This document shows positions 26,153-35,691 of a DNA stretch of 64,000 bases, piece after piece. A model generated the notes under the pieces. That model did not search any database. It was not told the DNA's origin and worked only from the letters and a program-made list of their open reading frames with translations. The DNA lies in contig CBDBCB010000015.1 of NCBI GenBank assembly GCA_965202745.1, forward strand, positions 124,001 through 188,000, written 5' to 3'. The translations under genes and the position numbers were made by a program. This DNA is from JACKII01 sp965202745 (GTDB lineage: Bacteria > Pseudomonadota > Alphaproteobacteria > Bin95). Positions within the stretch are counted from its first letter, which is position 1. Each line of letters opens with the position of its first letter.

Positions 26153-27325
26153 GGTGACCTGCTCCGCCGAATAGCCCAGCATTTCGCCAAGTACGCGGTC
26201 CGTGTCTTCGCCGTGAAGCGGTACACGCCCCGGTTTTCGCACCGGGGTTTTGGACAAGCGGAAGGGCGAGCAGACCACCTGCTGCTCTTTGCCGTCATGG
26301 ATTGCTGTCTGTAGCATTTCCCGCCCCTGCACTTCGGGCGAGCCCAGAGCCTCCATCGGCGTGCGCACGGCGCCTACCGGAACACCGGCATCCCGCAGAC
26401 GCTGGACCCATTCCTCACGCGGCCTTTTTTTCAACTCGGCAATCACCTCCGCTTCGAGGGCCGGGCGGTGCGTAAGGCGGCCGGCGAGCGTCGCGTACCG
26501 CTCGTCTGCAAAGAGATCGGGCCGCTCCAGCGCCTGGCAAAAGCGTTCATACTGGCGGTTGTTCCCGACGACGATGAACAATTGGCCGTCCGCGCAATCA
26601 TAGGAGCCCATGGGTGACAGAACGACGGAGTTGTTTCCCGCCCGCTCCATATCTTCGCCGAGCATTAGCGGATACGTCGCGGCGTAACCAGTCGCGGCAA
26701 GCATGGAATCAAACAGCGAGATATCGACAAACTGGCCTTCGCCTGTGCGCTGCCGCGCAACGATGGCTCCCATCAAGGCCATACCGGCGTGCAGGCTGGT
26801 GAAGCTGTCAGCTACCGACGCACCGCCCTTCTGCGGCTCTATTTCCGGCGGACCGGTCAGATACATCATGCCTGTCTCCGCCTGGGCAATCGGGTCATAA
26901 CCCGCCACCAGCCGGAATGGGGAAGTGTGGCCGTAGCCACTGATCGAGCAATAGATCAGGCTTGGGTTGGCGTCTTTCAGGTCGTCATAGGCTAGGCCGT
27001 ATTTCGCCATCACGTCGGGCCGGAAATTCTCAACCAGAATATCGGCCTTGGCCGCCAGTTCCCGACAGGCCTGACGGCCTTCTTCCGTGGTCAGATCGAT
27101 CAGCACGCTTTGCTTGTTGCGGTTCAGGCCGATGAAGAATGGCGCGTCACCCGTGCGGCCCGGCGGATTGTAGTGACGGAAATCATCACCGCCGCGAGGG
27201 TCTTCGACCTTGATGACTTCCGCGCCCATATCGCCCAACATCTGGGTCAAATACGGCCCGGCAATCACCCGGGTGAAGTCCAACACCAGCATTCCGTCGA
27301 GCGGCGGTGCATTCTTGGCGGTCAT
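26135..27325 (-). CDS. CaiB/BaiF family CoA-transferase
   Basis: A 396-residue class III CoA-transferase. 'LDGMLVLDFTRVIAGPYLTQ' and 'MLGDMGAEVIKVEDPRGGDD' form the N-terminal CoA-binding region. 'GGASVADSFTSLHAG' supplies the catalytic Asp that forms the acyl-anhydride. AGGAACCGCC precedes the ATG. These enzymes move CoA between carboxylic acids without ATP; the acid here is unknown. A second paralogue lies directly upstream on the same strand. Together with the TRAP transporters this suggests uptake and CoA activation of organic acids, though that link is inference. Confidence 0.9.
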   Translation of the reverse strand: MTAKNAPPLDGMLVLDFTRVIAGPYLTQMLGDMGAEVIKVEDPRGGDDFRHYNPPGRTGDAPFFIGLNRNKQSVLIDLTTEEGRQACRELAAKADILVENFRPDVMAKYGLAYDDLKDANPSLIYCSISGYGHTSPFRLVAGYDPIAQAETGMMYLTGPPEIEPQKGGASVADSFTSLHAGMALMGAIVARQRTGEGQFVDISLFDSMLAATGYAATYPLMLGEDMERAGNNSVVLSPMGSYDCADGQLFIVVGNNRQYERFCQALERPDLFADERYATLAGRLTHRPALEAEVIAELKKRPREEWVQRLRDAGVPVGAVRTPMEALGSPEVQGREMLQTAIHDGKEQQVVCSPFRLSKTPVRKPGRVPLHGEDTDRVLGEMLGYSAEQVTKVKGR

Positions 27326-27435
27326 GGCGGTTCCTAGCAGGCTAATTCGATGGCGGTTCGATGGAAACGGAAGGGTCCGGATATTATCGTTGGACGAACC
27401 TTAGCGCTCTTTGCGAGCCCGTTCACCTGCTGAAG

Positions 27436-28632
27436 TCATTTGCCCAGTAAGATTGCGCCTTCAGCAGCCAGACTATCGACCTCCGCCTGAGAATAGCCCG
27501 CTTCCAACATGATTTCAGCCGTGTGTTCGCCCACGGCAGGGGGCTGACGGGTCAGGCCCAACTCGTGCTCCCCCATCTCAATCGGCAGCCGTGGCAGCTT
27601 GGCCTGGCCCCCGATCGGCAGGCTGATGGGTAACATGCCCCGGCCCGCATTCAGGTGCGGGTCCTCGTGCAGATGGTGCGTACGGGCGACGGGCGCGAAC
27701 GGTATGCCGATGCGTTCGGCAATTTCGACCACTTGCGCCGTCGTGTAGGGCTTCACGAGTTCCGCCACCAACGGCAACAGCGTCGGACGCATCTTCACCC
27801 GCGCTTCATTCGAGTCATAGTCGGGGTCGTCCAGCAAGTCTTCACGTCCGAATTCCTTGCAGAACCGCACCCAGTGATTGTCGCTGGTCAGGCCGATAAA
27901 TATCTGGTCCCCATCCGCGGTTTCGAACAGTTCATAGACAGCCCAGGCACCTTCGCGTGCAGGCATCGGCGGCATTTCCCGGCCGATAATTTTCTCGCCC
28001 GCCATATGCTGGGTCATCAGCCAGGCCGTGCTCTCGAACAGGGCGCTCTTGATGTATTGGCCTTTGCCGGTGCGCTTGCGCTCTTCCAACGCTGCCAGTG
28101 CGCCGACCACGGCCATGGTACCGCCCATCATGTCGATGACGCTGGTTCCGGCCCGCACCGGTTGGCCCACCGGACCAGTCATGTAGGCGAGCCCCCCCAT
28201 GAACTGCACAACCTCGTCCAATGCGGGCCGGTGTTCGTAGGGGCCAGACAGAAATCCTTTCAATCCGCCATAGATCAGCCCTTCGTTCAGGTGCTTGACC
28301 TGATCATAGCCACAGCCCAGCCGCTCTATGGTGCCAGGGCCATAGTTTTCGAACAACATATCGCACTGGCTGATCAGCTTGTGTGCGACGGCCCGCCCGG
28401 CCTCACTTTTCAGGTCCAGAGCGATACCGCGCTTGTTGCGGTTGAAGCTGACGAAGAAGCCCGACGCAAACCCAGGCAGCCTGCGGGTCTTGTCACCAGC
28501 AGGCGCAGGCTCCACTTTGATCACGTCTGCGCCCAGGTCTGCCAAGATCACGCCTGCCGTCGGCCCCATGATGGTGTGGCAGAATTCCAGCACTTTGATA
28601 CCGGCAAGCGGCAGCGGGTTGGCGTCAGACAT
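27436..28632 (-). CDS. CaiB/BaiF family CoA-transferase
   Basis: A 398-residue class III CoA-transferase, paralogous to the next gene on the strand. 'AGIKVLEFCHTIMGPTAGV' and 'ILADLGADVIKVEPAPAGD' form the N-terminal region, and 'AGTSVIDMMGGTMAVVGA' carries the catalytic Asp. The two paralogues are separated by 110 bp. They may form different subunits or act on different substrates. The substrate cannot be read from the sequence. Confidence 0.9.
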   Translation of the reverse strand: MSDANPLPLAGIKVLEFCHTIMGPTAGVILADLGADVIKVEPAPAGDKTRRLPGFASGFFVSFNRNKRGIALDLKSEAGRAVAHKLISQCDMLFENYGPGTIERLGCGYDQVKHLNEGLIYGGLKGFLSGPYEHRPALDEVVQFMGGLAYMTGPVGQPVRAGTSVIDMMGGTMAVVGALAALEERKRTGKGQYIKSALFESTAWLMTQHMAGEKIIGREMPPMPAREGAWAVYELFETADGDQIFIGLTSDNHWVRFCKEFGREDLLDDPDYDSNEARVKMRPTLLPLVAELVKPYTTAQVVEIAERIGIPFAPVARTHHLHEDPHLNAGRGMLPISLPIGGQAKLPRLPIEMGEHELGLTRQPPAVGEHTAEIMLEAGYSQAEVDSLAAEGAILLGK

Positions 28633-28647
28633 AAGCTATCTCTTGAT

Positions 28648-29139
28648 TTACGGGGCGGCTTGATCGAACTGCGGCCAGAACTCCGCAACCACTTCCTCAT
28701 AAACTGCACGTTTGAACGGCACAATCAGGTCACAGAGCGCACCTGGCGCCACCCATTGCCAGGCGTCGAATTCCGGATGCTCTGTCGCAATATCGATGTC
28801 ACTGTCCTGGCCTGTGAACCGAAGCAGGAACCAACGCTGCTCCTGCCCCCGATAGCGGCCGCGCCAGGCTTTGCCCAGCAAATGCGGCGGCAGGTCATAA
28901 GGGTGCAGAGAGTTGCTTTGCGCCGTGATAACGGCCTGGTCGGTGCCTATTTCCTCATGCAGCTCGCGCAGGGCTGCATCGGGCGCCGCTTCTCCCGCAT
29001 CGATACCACCCTGAGGCATTTGCCAGCTATTTGGTGTATCGATCCGCCGGCCGACCCAGATCATGCCATCCGAATTGACCAGCATTACACCGACACATGG
29101 GCGATAAGGAAGGTTCTCTGCCTTTATTGCCATCGCCAC
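28648..29139 (-). CDS. rppH: RNA pyrophosphohydrolase (Nudix)
   Basis: A 163-residue Nudix hydrolase of the RppH type. The Nudix box runs from 'GGIDAGE' to 'RELHEEIGT'. 'YRPCVGVMLVNSDGMIWVGRR' is the typical alphaproteobacterial RppH opening. It removes pyrophosphate from 5' ends of mRNAs to start decay. The GTG at 29139 overlaps the TAG of the upstream peptidase gene (TAGTG), so translation is probably coupled; an ATG two codons later is the alternative start. This order after ctpA is common in Alphaproteobacteria. Confidence 0.9.
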   Translation of the reverse strand: MAMAIKAENLPYRPCVGVMLVNSDGMIWVGRRIDTPNSWQMPQGGIDAGEAAPDAALRELHEEIGTDQAVITAQSNSLHPYDLPPHLLGKAWRGRYRGQEQRWFLLRFTGQDSDIDIATEHPEFDAWQWVAPGALCDLIVPFKRAVYEEVVAEFWPQFDQAAP

Positions 29140-30413
29140 TACTGCCGCTGATTGTAGAGCGCGATGCCCTTAAGCAGATCCAGGGCACGCTCAAGCTGGT
29201 AATCCACCGGCAGCGGATCCGTATCTTCCGCCTCCCCGTTCTCTTCCTGCTGTTCGTCGGCATCCGAAGACTTATCGAGCGCGCCGCGCAGAGCCGCTTC
29301 CCTGCGGCGGGCCGATACGTCGATCTCCTCAATCTTGGCGGGTTTCACTTCGATGTCGGGAGATACGCCTTTCGCTTGGATCGAGCGGTCGGACGGTGTA
29401 TAGTAACGTGCTGTGGTCAGACGGATAGCGCCGTGCCCCGGTATCGCCTGGATCGTTTGCACCGAGCCTTTGCCAAAGGACTGAGTCCCCAGAATGATCG
29501 CCCGGCGGTGATCCTGTAGTGCACCGGAGACAATTTCTGAAGCAGACGCCGAACCGCCATTGATCAGCACGACCATTGGCAGACCATGGATAATGTCACC
29601 CGGCGTCGCGTTGAAGCGTTGGGCGTCGTCTTTGTTCCGGCTGCGGGTCGACACAATCTCACCGTGCTCGAGGAAAGCATCCGTCACGGAAATCGCTTCG
29701 TTCAGCAAGCCGCCCGGATTGTTGCGCAGGTCCAGCACCAGCCCGGTCAGCTTGCCATCCGGCGCATCTTTTTCCAGGCTTGCTACCGCTTTATTAAGCA
29801 ACACGGTCGATTGCTGGTTAAAGCTGGTGATCCGGACATAACCGACAGAACCTTCCAGCCGCCAGCGTGCAGAGCGTATTTTGATCACCGCGCGGGTCAG
29901 GGTTACGTCGAAAGGCGGTTCCTGGCCCCGAATAATAGTCAGCGTGATGTCCGTATCCGGCGCGCCCCGCATTCTCTCTACGGCTTCAGCCAGGGTCAGG
30001 CCCAGGACCGCCTCGCCATTCAAATGACTGACATAGTCACCGGGTTGCAGTCCTGCACGGTGCGCCGGCGTATCATCGATGGGCGACACGACCTTGACCA
30101 AACCGTTTTCCATCGTGACTTCAATGCCTAGCCCACCGAACTCCCCCTTGGTCTGGACCTGCATGTCTTCGAAATTTTTGGGTGAGAGGTAGCTGGAGTG
30201 CGGGTCTAGGGATGAAAGCATGCCGTTGATGGCCGCCTCGATCAGTTTCTCATCGGAGACCTCTTCAACGTATTGCGCGCGCACCCGCTCGAAAACGTCG
30301 CCGAACAGATTAAGATAACGATAGGTTTCGGATGACTTGACCTGTGCTGTTGCTGGTGCAGCGGAGAACGCCACCATCGCCGACACCAGCATGATCCCAA
30401 TACCGCGCAGCAT
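29139..30413 (-). CDS. ctpA: S41 family carboxy-terminal processing peptidase
   Basis: A 424-residue periplasmic CtpA-type protease. It has a signal peptide from MLRGIGIMLVSAMVAFSAAP and an S41 N-terminal helix region. A PDZ domain lies at about residues 85-160 ('GLGIEVTMENGLVKVVSPID'). The protease core has catalytic Ser in 'GGSASASEIVSG' and Lys in 'SFGKGSVQT'. The C terminus is acidic (DADEQQEENGEAEDTD). The ATG at 30413 has GGAGACAGGG before it, better than the ATG four codons upstream. It follows envC in the envelope-maintenance pair envC-ctpA, conserved in the class. Confidence 0.9.
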   Translation of the reverse strand: MLRGIGIMLVSAMVAFSAAPATAQVKSSETYRYLNLFGDVFERVRAQYVEEVSDEKLIEAAINGMLSSLDPHSSYLSPKNFEDMQVQTKGEFGGLGIEVTMENGLVKVVSPIDDTPAHRAGLQPGDYVSHLNGEAVLGLTLAEAVERMRGAPDTDITLTIIRGQEPPFDVTLTRAVIKIRSARWRLEGSVGYVRITSFNQQSTVLLNKAVASLEKDAPDGKLTGLVLDLRNNPGGLLNEAISVTDAFLEHGEIVSTRSRNKDDAQRFNATPGDIIHGLPMVVLINGGSASASEIVSGALQDHRRAIILGTQSFGKGSVQTIQAIPGHGAIRLTTARYYTPSDRSIQAKGVSPDIEVKPAKIEEIDVSARRREAALRGALDKSSDADEQQEENGEAEDTDPLPVDYQLERALDLLKGIALYNQRQ

Positions 30414-30501
30414 CCCTGTCTCCATTCTTGTACGAGTGGCCGTCCACAGGTTAGCTGCGGCCGACCGTAAACCACGCCAGCGGGTCCACCGGACGGCCGC
30501 C

Positions 30502-31659
30502 TTAGCGAATTTCGATATACAGCGACCCATGGTTGGCCGTCAGACCCAGCGGCTCGCCCGCCAGAACCCATTGATCTGCCACCACCTCACTTAACCCCAA
30601 TCCGGTTAGGACCGAGTGAAAGCCACCGCCATGTTCAACTATCAGCAATATGCGATAGTCCCAGAAGGGGTCAGCATACACCATCCGCCCATCCGCCGGT
30701 GATAAAACCGGCGTGTCCAGCGTGGCAGAAATGGTAACCCCCTCAGTAAAGCGTCCCTCGCCTTCGCCAAAGCGGTAGACCACCTGTCCACTGACCGGTG
30801 CAATCAGCCCCCCTTGCTGGCCTTCCAGCCCGGCAAGCCGCAGGGGTGGCGTCTCAACAGACGGTGGCGGCAGACCACGGGCGGCAGCTATCGCGCTCCG
30901 CCTCTGTTTTTCCGCATTCACAGCGGCAAGCCAGGTGGCGCGCTCTGTATCAATCCGGCCCAAAAACTCCCGCAGGCTGGCCGCGCTCTTGGAAAGCCGC
31001 TGGGCAATTGCCGCCGTTTTGTCTGCAGCAGCGGACTGCGCGGACAGCAATTGGTTCTTTTGTGCTACCACCTGAGACAGCGCACGGTAACGCCGCTCAA
31101 GATCGACCTGGGCAGCAGCAAGCCGTTTTTGCTCCGCCGCAATGGAGGTCTCTGCTTTGCGGATACTTTTGATATCACCTGCTAGCAAAGCCGCGCGGGA
31201 CTGCAGCCTGGCCGACAAGCTTCGCATCAACAGTGCTGTGCGCAAGCGGTCATCGCTGCCGCCCGGCCCTACCAATGCCGCTTCCGGCGGCAGAGCCGTT
31301 AGCCGCACCAAGGCTGCGAGCACACTGCCTGCCTGCTCCCGCCGGCTTTCCAACTCTGCCTGGCGCTGATTCCGCTGCGCCTCCAACTGCTCAAGGCTTT
31401 GTGTGATCGCACCGATCGTCTGCTCATGCTGCCGCAAGTCAGCAACGGCACCCTGCATGGCTGCACTCAGGGTCTGGAGTTCGTCCTGCAAAGCGGTGAG
31501 CACGGCCTATTCCTGCTGCTGTTGGGCCTTGGCGTTGTCCAACGCACCCTCTGCATTACGCAGATCACGTTCGGTCGCCACACGCTCCGGATCGGCCGCA
31601 GCCGTCAGAATGGTGACCGAGACAGCCGCCATTGCCAGCCGCAGGGCACGGCGGGTCAT
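30502..31659 (-). pseudogene. envC: Murein hydrolase activator EnvC, interrupted by an in-frame amber codon
   Basis: From the ATG at 31659 the frame encodes a signal peptide (MTRRALRLAMAAVSVTILTA) and the start of a coiled coil. A TAG follows at codon 51 (31509-31507), directly after AQQQQE. The same frame then continues for 333 residues: a coiled coil rich in Gln, Ala and Leu, then a LytM/M23-like domain ('GLIAPVSGQVVYRFGEGEG', 'VEHGGGFHSVLTGLG') that lacks zinc ligands, as is normal for EnvC. A GTG two codons after the stop could restart translation, but without the export signal. A C-to-T change (CAG to TAG) is the simplest cause. Confidence 0.85.
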
Positions 31660-31662
31660 TCT

Positions 31663-32121
31663 CTATTCCCGGTGGTAAGGGTGTCCTGCCAGAATTTGCT
31701 GGGCCCGGTAGACCTGCTCCACCAGCCTGGCGCGCGCCAGCATGTGAGGCCAAGTCTGGCTGCCAAACCGGACGGTACGGGTTGCCTTTTTCCGGATACT
31801 TTCGTGCAGGCCGTCCGCACCGCCAATGGCAAAGCCACACGCTGATTCGCCATCATCGCGCCATTGGGAAAGCTGGTCTGCAAACGCATTGCTGGAAAGA
31901 TAGTCGCCTTGTTCATCCAAGGCAATGATCTGACCAGATTCGGGTAATGCTTGCAAAAGCAGAGATGCTTCCGCGGCGATCAGGCCAGCAGGTGGCGACT
32001 GCCGGCGCTCGTGCACCTCCCTGATTTCAAACGGCCAAGTAATCCGCTTCTCATAGGTCTCGATCCACGACAAAACCGGCCCCCGCCGCAGGTGCCCGAC
32101 GGCAGCAATCACGATCCGCAT
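31663..32121 (-). CDS. rlmH: 23S rRNA (pseudouridine1915-N3)-methyltransferase RlmH
   Basis: A 152-residue SPOUT-class methyltransferase. 'MRIVIAAVGHLRRGP' is the canonical start. 'FAIGGADGLHESIRKKA' holds the SAM-binding knot loop, and the ending 'RAQQILAGHPYHRE' is diagnostic of RlmH. It methylates pseudouridine 1915 in helix 69 of 23S rRNA. The stop is 3 bp before the envC start. It follows rsfS in the order conserved across Alphaproteobacteria. Confidence 0.95.
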   Translation of the reverse strand: MRIVIAAVGHLRRGPVLSWIETYEKRITWPFEIREVHERRQSPPAGLIAAEASLLLQALPESGQIIALDEQGDYLSSNAFADQLSQWRDDGESACGFAIGGADGLHESIRKKATRTVRFGSQTWPHMLARARLVEQVYRAQQILAGHPYHRE

Positions 32122-32159
32122 GAGACCCGTCTTGACTATTGGGCAGTAAAGCCGCCGTG

Positions 32160-32564
32160 TCAGGTTTCCGGCGTCTCGATGCCCCACATAGCCTCGACTT
32201 TGTAGAACTCGCGCACTTCCGGGCGGAACAGGTGAACCACGACGTCACCTGCATCGATCAAAACCCAGTCGCCTTGCGCCTTGCCTTCGATCTTGAGCTT
32301 GGCCGAAAGGTCCTTCGACGCCCGGCCGACATAATCTGCCAGCGCCTGCACCTGACGCGCAGAGCGACCGCTAGCCACTACCATATAGTCGGCAAGCGGG
32401 CTTTTCCCGGCCAGGTCAATGGTGACGATGTCCTCTGCCTTGTTCTCATCGAGAACTTCAAGGATGCGATCCAGCAGCTTTGCGCCGGATGCCTTCTTGA
32501 CCTTCGCTTTGCGCGGAGCCTTCGCAGAGACTTGTTCATCACGCGATTCGAGGTTGGGTTCTAT
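32160..32564 (-). CDS. rsfS: Ribosome silencing factor RsfS, without a canonical start codon
   Basis: The core from 'KLLDRILEVLDENKAEDIVT' through 'PLADYMVVASGRSARQVQAL' to 'FRPEVREFYKVEAMWG' is a complete RsfS/Iojap domain. It binds ribosomal protein L14 and blocks subunit joining. No ATG, GTG or TTG occurs in frame before the internal ATG at 32384, which would cut the domain in half. A perfect AGGAGG sits just upstream of the in-frame codons CTG (32570) and ATA (32564), so a non-canonical start there, overlapping the nadD stop, is likely. A basic, Lys-rich extension precedes the core. It lies between nadD and rlmH as usual. Confidence 0.82.
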   Translation of the reverse strand: MEPNLESRDEQVSAKAPRKAKVKKASGAKLLDRILEVLDENKAEDIVTIDLAGKSPLADYMVVASGRSARQVQALADYVGRASKDLSAKLKIEGKAQGDWVLIDAGDVVVHLFRPEVREFYKVEAMWGIETPET

Positions 32565-33235
32565 TGCCAGGTTCCTCCTGAAAGCGCCGCCACCTGCCCT
32601 GCATCACGCAGGACCGTCGACGACGCGCTATGTAAACGGATGGAAAAGAAAGCCCACGCCGGGGCGTGGCGGTAAACCAGTCGGCTCGCACCGGCTTCAG
32701 ACACGCGGCTGCGTGCATATCGTTGGGTTACTTTGCCTTGCATGGCACGGGTAGAATAAGCGGGCCTGCCAAACACCGCAATGGGCACACTTTCGGCTAT
32801 TTCCTGCCAACGGCCCCAGCGCGGTAGTTGGATCAAGTTGTCTGCCCCCATCAGCCAGACGAACCGTACGCCGGAAAACCGGGTTTTGAGCTTGGCGATC
32901 GTATCCGCGGTGTAGCGGGTGCCGAGTGTCTGCTCAATGTCGGTGGCATGAATGCGCGGGTGCCGGGCTATAGCGGTGGCAGACGCCATCCGCGCTGCGA
33001 TTGGCACCATATCCTCGATGGATTTGAGGGGATTTTGCGGCGAAACCAACCACCAGACCGCGTCCAGCCGCAACAATCGCAATGCCGCCCGCGAGATATG
33101 CAAATGCCCTTCATGGGCGGGATTGAACGAACCGCCAAGCAGGCCGATTCGCCCTCCCCCCTTACGTCCCAGCCCCTGAATGCTGGGTGCAACCGGCACA
33201 CCACCGCTCATGAGACCCAATGCTCCACCAAACAT
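32561..33235 (-). CDS. nadD: Nicotinate-nucleotide adenylyltransferase
   Basis: A 224-residue NadD. The nucleotide-binding 'GLLGGSFNPAHEGHLHIS' carries the HxGH-type motif, followed by 'WWLVSPQNPLK' and 'FVWLMGADNLIQLPRW'. The C-terminal 'RLHSASSTVLR' is the ISST-like motif. It adenylates nicotinate mononucleotide in NAD synthesis. About 28 residues precede the core, so an ATG at 33211 (MSGGVPVAPS) is an equally possible start. Its end overlaps the presumed start of rsfS. Confidence 0.92.
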   Translation of the reverse strand: MFGGALGLMSGGVPVAPSIQGLGRKGGGRIGLLGGSFNPAHEGHLHISRAALRLLRLDAVWWLVSPQNPLKSIEDMVPIAARMASATAIARHPRIHATDIEQTLGTRYTADTIAKLKTRFSGVRFVWLMGADNLIQLPRWGRWQEIAESVPIAVFGRPAYSTRAMQGKVTQRYARSRVSEAGASRLVYRHAPAWAFFSIRLHSASSTVLRDAGQVAALSGGTWQ

Positions 33236-33247
33236 GGATGCAAGCGT

Positions 33248-34531
33248 TTAGGGCCGGGTTTGGCCATTGCCCTGTACGACATATTTGTAGCTGGTGAGTT
33301 GGTCTGCGCCGACCGGGCCACGGGCATGAAACTTGTCCGTGGAGATACCGATTTCCGCGTCGAAGCCGAACTGACCACCATCGGCGAACTGGGTAGAGGC
33401 ATTGTGCAGCACGATAGCGCTGTCCACTTCCCGGATAAAACGCTGCGCTACGGCCTGATTGTCCGTGATGATCGAATCGGTGTGATGAGAGCCGTATTCG
33501 TTGATATGGGCCATCGCACCGTCGATGCCATCTACAACGCGCACCGATATAATCGCGTCCAGATATTCCGTCCGCCAGTCGCTCTCGACCGCTGGCGTAA
33601 CCCGAGAATCGGCGACCTGGGCGGTCTCATCGCCACGCACTGCGCAGCCCGCCTCGATCAGCGCATCGACAAGCGGCTGAAGGTGGGAGTTCGCAGCCCG
33701 GCGGTCCACCAGCAGTGTCTCCGCTGCACCGCAAATGCCGGTGCGGCGCATCTTGGCGTTGACGGTAATCACTCGTGCCATGTCCAGGTTTGCGCCCGCG
33801 TCCACATAGATATGACAGAGCCCTTCCAGGTGGCCGATCACCGGCATCCGCGCCTCGTTGAAAACCCGCTCGGTCAGGCTCTTACCGCCACGCGGCACGA
33901 TCAGGTCGATAGAGCCCCGCCCGCGCAGCATCGCGCCAACCGCGTTCCGGTCCTTCGTTGGAATGCGCTGCACCGCATCCTCAGGCAGCCCCGCCGCCGC
34001 AAACCCTTCGCGCAGGCACTCGATCAGCACGCCGGAACTCTCAAAGCTGTCGGAGCCGCCACGCAGTACCGCCGCGTTCCCAGCCTTCACGCAGAGACCG
34101 CCTGCATCCGCCGTCACGTTCGGGCGGCTCTCATAGATCACGCCGATCACACCCAGCGGCACCCGCACCCGGCTGATGTGCAACCCATTCGGCTGGGTCC
34201 ATTCCTGGTCGATCGCGCCGATGGGGTCCGGACGGTCCGCCACAGACTCCAGGCCCTTCGCAATGTCCTCAATCCGGTCCGGCGTCAGCCGCAGGCGGTC
34301 AAGGAACGCCGCGCTGATGCCGTTCTTCTCCGCCAAAGCACAGTCGGTAGCGTTCGCATCCAGCAGGCTATTCGCCCGCGCCCGCACCCGCGCCGCCGCT
34401 TCGCGCAGCCCATCCGCTTTCGCTTCCGGCGCAGCCGTGCCCAGCGCCTCGGTTGCCTTGCGCGCCTTGACGCCGATTTCGGCAATCAACGCATCCGCGT
34501 CTTTATCTGAAAGGGGCTGTGTCATAGGCAA
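33248..34531 (-). CDS. proA: Gamma-glutamyl phosphate reductase
   Basis: A 427-residue ProA of the aldehyde dehydrogenase superfamily. The catalytic Cys is in 'RRTGICGAAETLLVDRR'. 'LGVIGVIYESRPNVTADAGG' and 'VPRGGKSLTERVFNEA' are typical. It reduces glutamyl-5-phosphate to the semialdehyde in proline synthesis. Its start overlaps the end of proB by 10 bp, so the two are translationally coupled. Confidence 0.96.
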   Translation of the reverse strand: MPMTQPLSDKDADALIAEIGVKARKATEALGTAAPEAKADGLREAAARVRARANSLLDANATDCALAEKNGISAAFLDRLRLTPDRIEDIAKGLESVADRPDPIGAIDQEWTQPNGLHISRVRVPLGVIGVIYESRPNVTADAGGLCVKAGNAAVLRGGSDSFESSGVLIECLREGFAAAGLPEDAVQRIPTKDRNAVGAMLRGRGSIDLIVPRGGKSLTERVFNEARMPVIGHLEGLCHIYVDAGANLDMARVITVNAKMRRTGICGAAETLLVDRRAANSHLQPLVDALIEAGCAVRGDETAQVADSRVTPAVESDWRTEYLDAIISVRVVDGIDGAMAHINEYGSHHTDSIITDNQAVAQRFIREVDSAIVLHNASTQFADGGQFGFDAEIGISTDKFHARGPVGADQLTSYKYVVQGNGQTRP

Positions 34532-35691
34532 AACGCTTCCTGGGTCGGTGCCTGCGCATCAGCGCCGGGCCCTAAAGCGGTCAGCGCCAGATCATCTCGA
34601 TGAATCATAGCGCCACGGCCAGGATAGCCAAGCAGCGCCTCTACTTCCTCAGTTTTATGCCCGCGAATGCGTTCGGCCTCTGCACTGTCATATGCCACCA
34701 GGCCCCGTGCCAATTCCTGTCCCTGCATATCGGCAACCACAACCGCGTCACCGCGGTCGAAACGCCCGGATATAGCCGCCACCCCGGCGGGCAACAGCGA
34801 CCGTCCCCTGGCCAAAGCCGCAGCAGCGCCTGGATCGATCCGCAACTGCCCGCGAGGATTCAAACTGCCTGCAATCCAGCTCTTGTAAGCATTGCGCGGC
34901 GACGTTGCCGCCTCGAACCAAGTCGAGCGCGCCCCCTGCCCCTGCAGGTCCCGCAAGGCGTGCAACGGATGCCCGTTGGCGATCAGCATGTGACAGCCCG
35001 CGCCGAGCGCGATCTTCGCAGCCGCCAGCTTGGTCACCATACCGCCGGAGCCATCCATGCCCGGCGCACCGGCCATGGCCTCGATACGCTGGTCCACCTG
35101 GCGGATATGGGGCAGAAACTCGGCCTGAGAATCATGACGGGGATCGCCGGAATAGAGGCCATCGATATCCGACAACAATACCAGCAGATCCGCGCCGATC
35201 ATTGCCGCCACCCGCGCCGCCAGCCGGTCGTTGTCACCGAAGCGGATTTCCTCGGTCGCTATGGTGTCATTCTCGTTTATCACCGGGACTGCACCATGCT
35301 TCAGCAAGGTACCCAACGTGTTCCGTGCGTTCAGATAACGCCGCCGCATTTCGCTGTCTGATAGTGTCAGCAGCACTTGCGCGACTGGAATGCCATGGGG
35401 TGCCAGGGCTGTTTCGTAGGCATGCGCCAGCCGGATCTGTCCCGCCGCCGCCGCCGCCTGACTTTCCTCCAACCGCAAGGTACCACGCGGCAACTTCAGG
35501 CTGCGCCTTCCCAGCGCGATTGCGCCAGAGGATACGATCACGGTCTCAATGTTGCGTTGGCGCAGATCTGCCACGTCCATCGCCAGGGCATCGAGCCATG
35601 CCTGACGGGAAGTGCCGGTCGCCTGATCCACCAGCAAGGCTGAGCCGATCTTGACGACGACACGCTGCGCGCGGTCGAAGGGATTGGTCAT
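34522..35691 (-). CDS. proB: Glutamate 5-kinase
   Basis: A 389-residue ProB. The amino-acid kinase domain (residues about 7-255) starts 'RVVVKIGSALLVD' and contains 'GAVPVINENDTIATEEIRFGDND'. A C-terminal PUA domain follows (about 285-360, 'GAAAALARGRSLLPAGVAAI'). It phosphorylates glutamate in the first step of proline synthesis and is normally proline-inhibited. Its ATGA overlaps the obgE stop, so obgE, proB and proA form one transcription unit. Confidence 0.96.
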   Translation of the reverse strand: MTNPFDRAQRVVVKIGSALLVDQATGTSRQAWLDALAMDVADLRQRNIETVIVSSGAIALGRRSLKLPRGTLRLEESQAAAAAGQIRLAHAYETALAPHGIPVAQVLLTLSDSEMRRRYLNARNTLGTLLKHGAVPVINENDTIATEEIRFGDNDRLAARVAAMIGADLLVLLSDIDGLYSGDPRHDSQAEFLPHIRQVDQRIEAMAGAPGMDGSGGMVTKLAAAKIALGAGCHMLIANGHPLHALRDLQGQGARSTWFEAATSPRNAYKSWIAGSLNPRGQLRIDPGAAAALARGRSLLPAGVAAISGRFDRGDAVVVADMQGQELARGLVAYDSAEAERIRGHKTEEVEALLGYPGRGAMIHRDDLALTALGPGADAQAPTQEAFCL

